Positions 4,824 to 5,244 of a stretch of DNA of 5,244 nucleotides are shown piece after piece. Each line of letters opens with the position of its first letter. Within the stretch, counting starts at the first letter, position 1. Under the pieces are notes generated by a model, which had not been told where the DNA came from, searched no databases, and saw nothing but the letters and a program-made list of their open reading frames with translations. This DNA is from Gammaproteobacteria bacterium (GTDB taxonomy: Bacteria; Pseudomonadota; Gammaproteobacteria; DSM-16500), in the NCBI GenBank assembly GCA_021323555.1, contig JAJONP010000136.1, positions 1 to 5,244 of the forward strand. Reading direction: 5' to 3'. A program made the translations under genes and the position numbers.

Positions 4824-5201
4824 GTGAAAAAACTTATTTTTTCTTTAATGATATTACTGGCGCTTCCTGTTCATGCAGATGCTACTAATACCGCGATGGA
4901 GCTTTATAATTGGTGTAAAGCCGATCAAGGAACTGATAGTTCTTTGTGGTGCGCCCTCTATATTAATGGTTACTGGAGAGGCGCTACTGCTGGCGCAGTT
5001 GAGGTTTATCATAATTTGGGAATATCGCAGAAAGATGTCAGTAATAAACGAATATTTTGTATACCGGATAATGTATCTGTTGAGCAGATAAAATTAATTT
5101 TTAATCGTTATGCGGAGGACCACCCCGAAGAGTTAAATAACGACGTAACATCGGTTCTTGCTCGTGCTATCATGAGTGGATTCTGTAAAAACAAAAGATA
5201 G
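4824..5201 (+). CDS. Rap1a/Tai-like periplasmic immunity protein
   Basis: It starts at GTG 4824 with TGGAGA (4811-4816) 7 bases upstream. The 125-residue product has a signal peptide cut after Ala18 (MKKLIFSLMILLALPVHA). The mature part follows the Rap1a/Tai pattern: an N-terminal helix with Cys31, then WCALYINGYWRGA (42-54), FCIPDNVSVEQIKLIFNRYAEDHPEELN (78-105) and a final helix ending SGFC (Cys121). Cys31, 43, 79 and 121 could form two disulfides. Rap1a of Serratia and Tai proteins neutralise peptidoglycan-cleaving type VI effectors in the periplasm, and many relatives are found alone with unknown ligand. No effector gene is visible, so the immunity role is inferred from family only. It is the second cargo gene after the C4-like leader and probably co-transcribed with the gene before it. 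Confidence 0.75.
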   Translation: MKKLIFSLMILLALPVHADATNTAMELYNWCKADQGTDSSLWCALYINGYWRGATAGAVEVYHNLGISQKDVSNKRIFCIPDNVSVEQIKLIFNRYAEDHPEELNNDVTSVLARAIMSGFCKNKR

Positions 5202-5209
5202 TGCTCATT

Positions 5210-5230
5210 GTAAACTCTAAAATGGTTTAC
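5210..5230. repeat. Small inverted repeat after the Rap1a-like gene
   Basis: GTAAAC (5210-5215) and GTTTAC (5225-5230) form a 6-bp inverted repeat 9 bases after the stop, with a 9-base loop. No T tract follows, so it is not a convincing terminator; the window ends 14 bases later. Confidence 0.25.
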
Positions 5231-5244
5231 GCTATGTGGTGGCT

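Noticed and set aside
4873..5091. 72-codon + strand frame inside the Rap1a-like gene
   Set aside because: Alternate frame of a gene with signal peptide, paired cysteines and family motifs; no ribosome site.
1..5244. CRISPR array, tRNA, rRNA or insertion sequence
   Set aside because: No regularly spaced direct repeats, no cloverleaf-like segment and no transposase or terminal inverted repeats were seen by eye.

Overview
The window reads as the replication, packaging and cargo part of a small integrated element of the phage-satellite type (P4-like, or a Gram-negative phage-inducible chromosomal island, PICI). The host is probably a low-GC gammaproteobacterium. This rests on AT-rich coding sequence, Shine-Dalgarno-led genes, an AlpA regulator next to a primase-helicase, a lone small-terminase gene, and a leader built like the C4/CI antisense RNAs of P1/P7/P4-type elements. 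The genus cannot be named from the sequence. No integrase or attachment site is visible, so at least one end of the element lies outside the window.

Layout. At 1-438 is the 3' end of an unrecognised helical gene, closed by a strong intrinsic terminator (445-477). At 484-607 is a control region: a small hairpin, a TATAAT box and a 31-bp near-palindrome over the presumed transcription start. It leads into a + strand operon of a 59-residue AlpA-type regulator (608-787), a 124-residue orphan (820-1194) and a 795-residue primase plus superfamily 3 helicase (1198-3585). Directly after the helicase is a perfect 20-bp inverted repeat made of GGGGGAAC-type tandem units around a 72-bp, 81% A+T core (3591-3703), the best candidate for the replication origin. 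From 3704 to 3898 I see no gene and no strong signal.

A short terminase small subunit lies on the - strand (4213-3899) behind a good sigma70-type promoter (4275-4247). Divergent from it, at about 4291-4501, is a C4-like RNA region. Two separate segments of the RNA (4325-4344 and 4386-4395) are complementary to one contiguous downstream stretch (4443-4470), which overlaps an intrinsic terminator (4465-4501). A 17-codon leader ORF (4406-4459) has its ribosome site inside the second antisense segment. Beyond the terminator are two exported-protein genes: a 90-residue Gly/Asn/Tyr-rich protein of unknown role (4521-4793) and a 125-residue Rap1a/Tai-like immunity protein (4824-5201).

How it may work together (inference): AlpA controls excision or early expression. 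The primase-helicase opens the downstream iteron site to replicate the element. TerS directs packaging into the particles of a helper phage. The C4-like leader gates the envelope-directed cargo genes.
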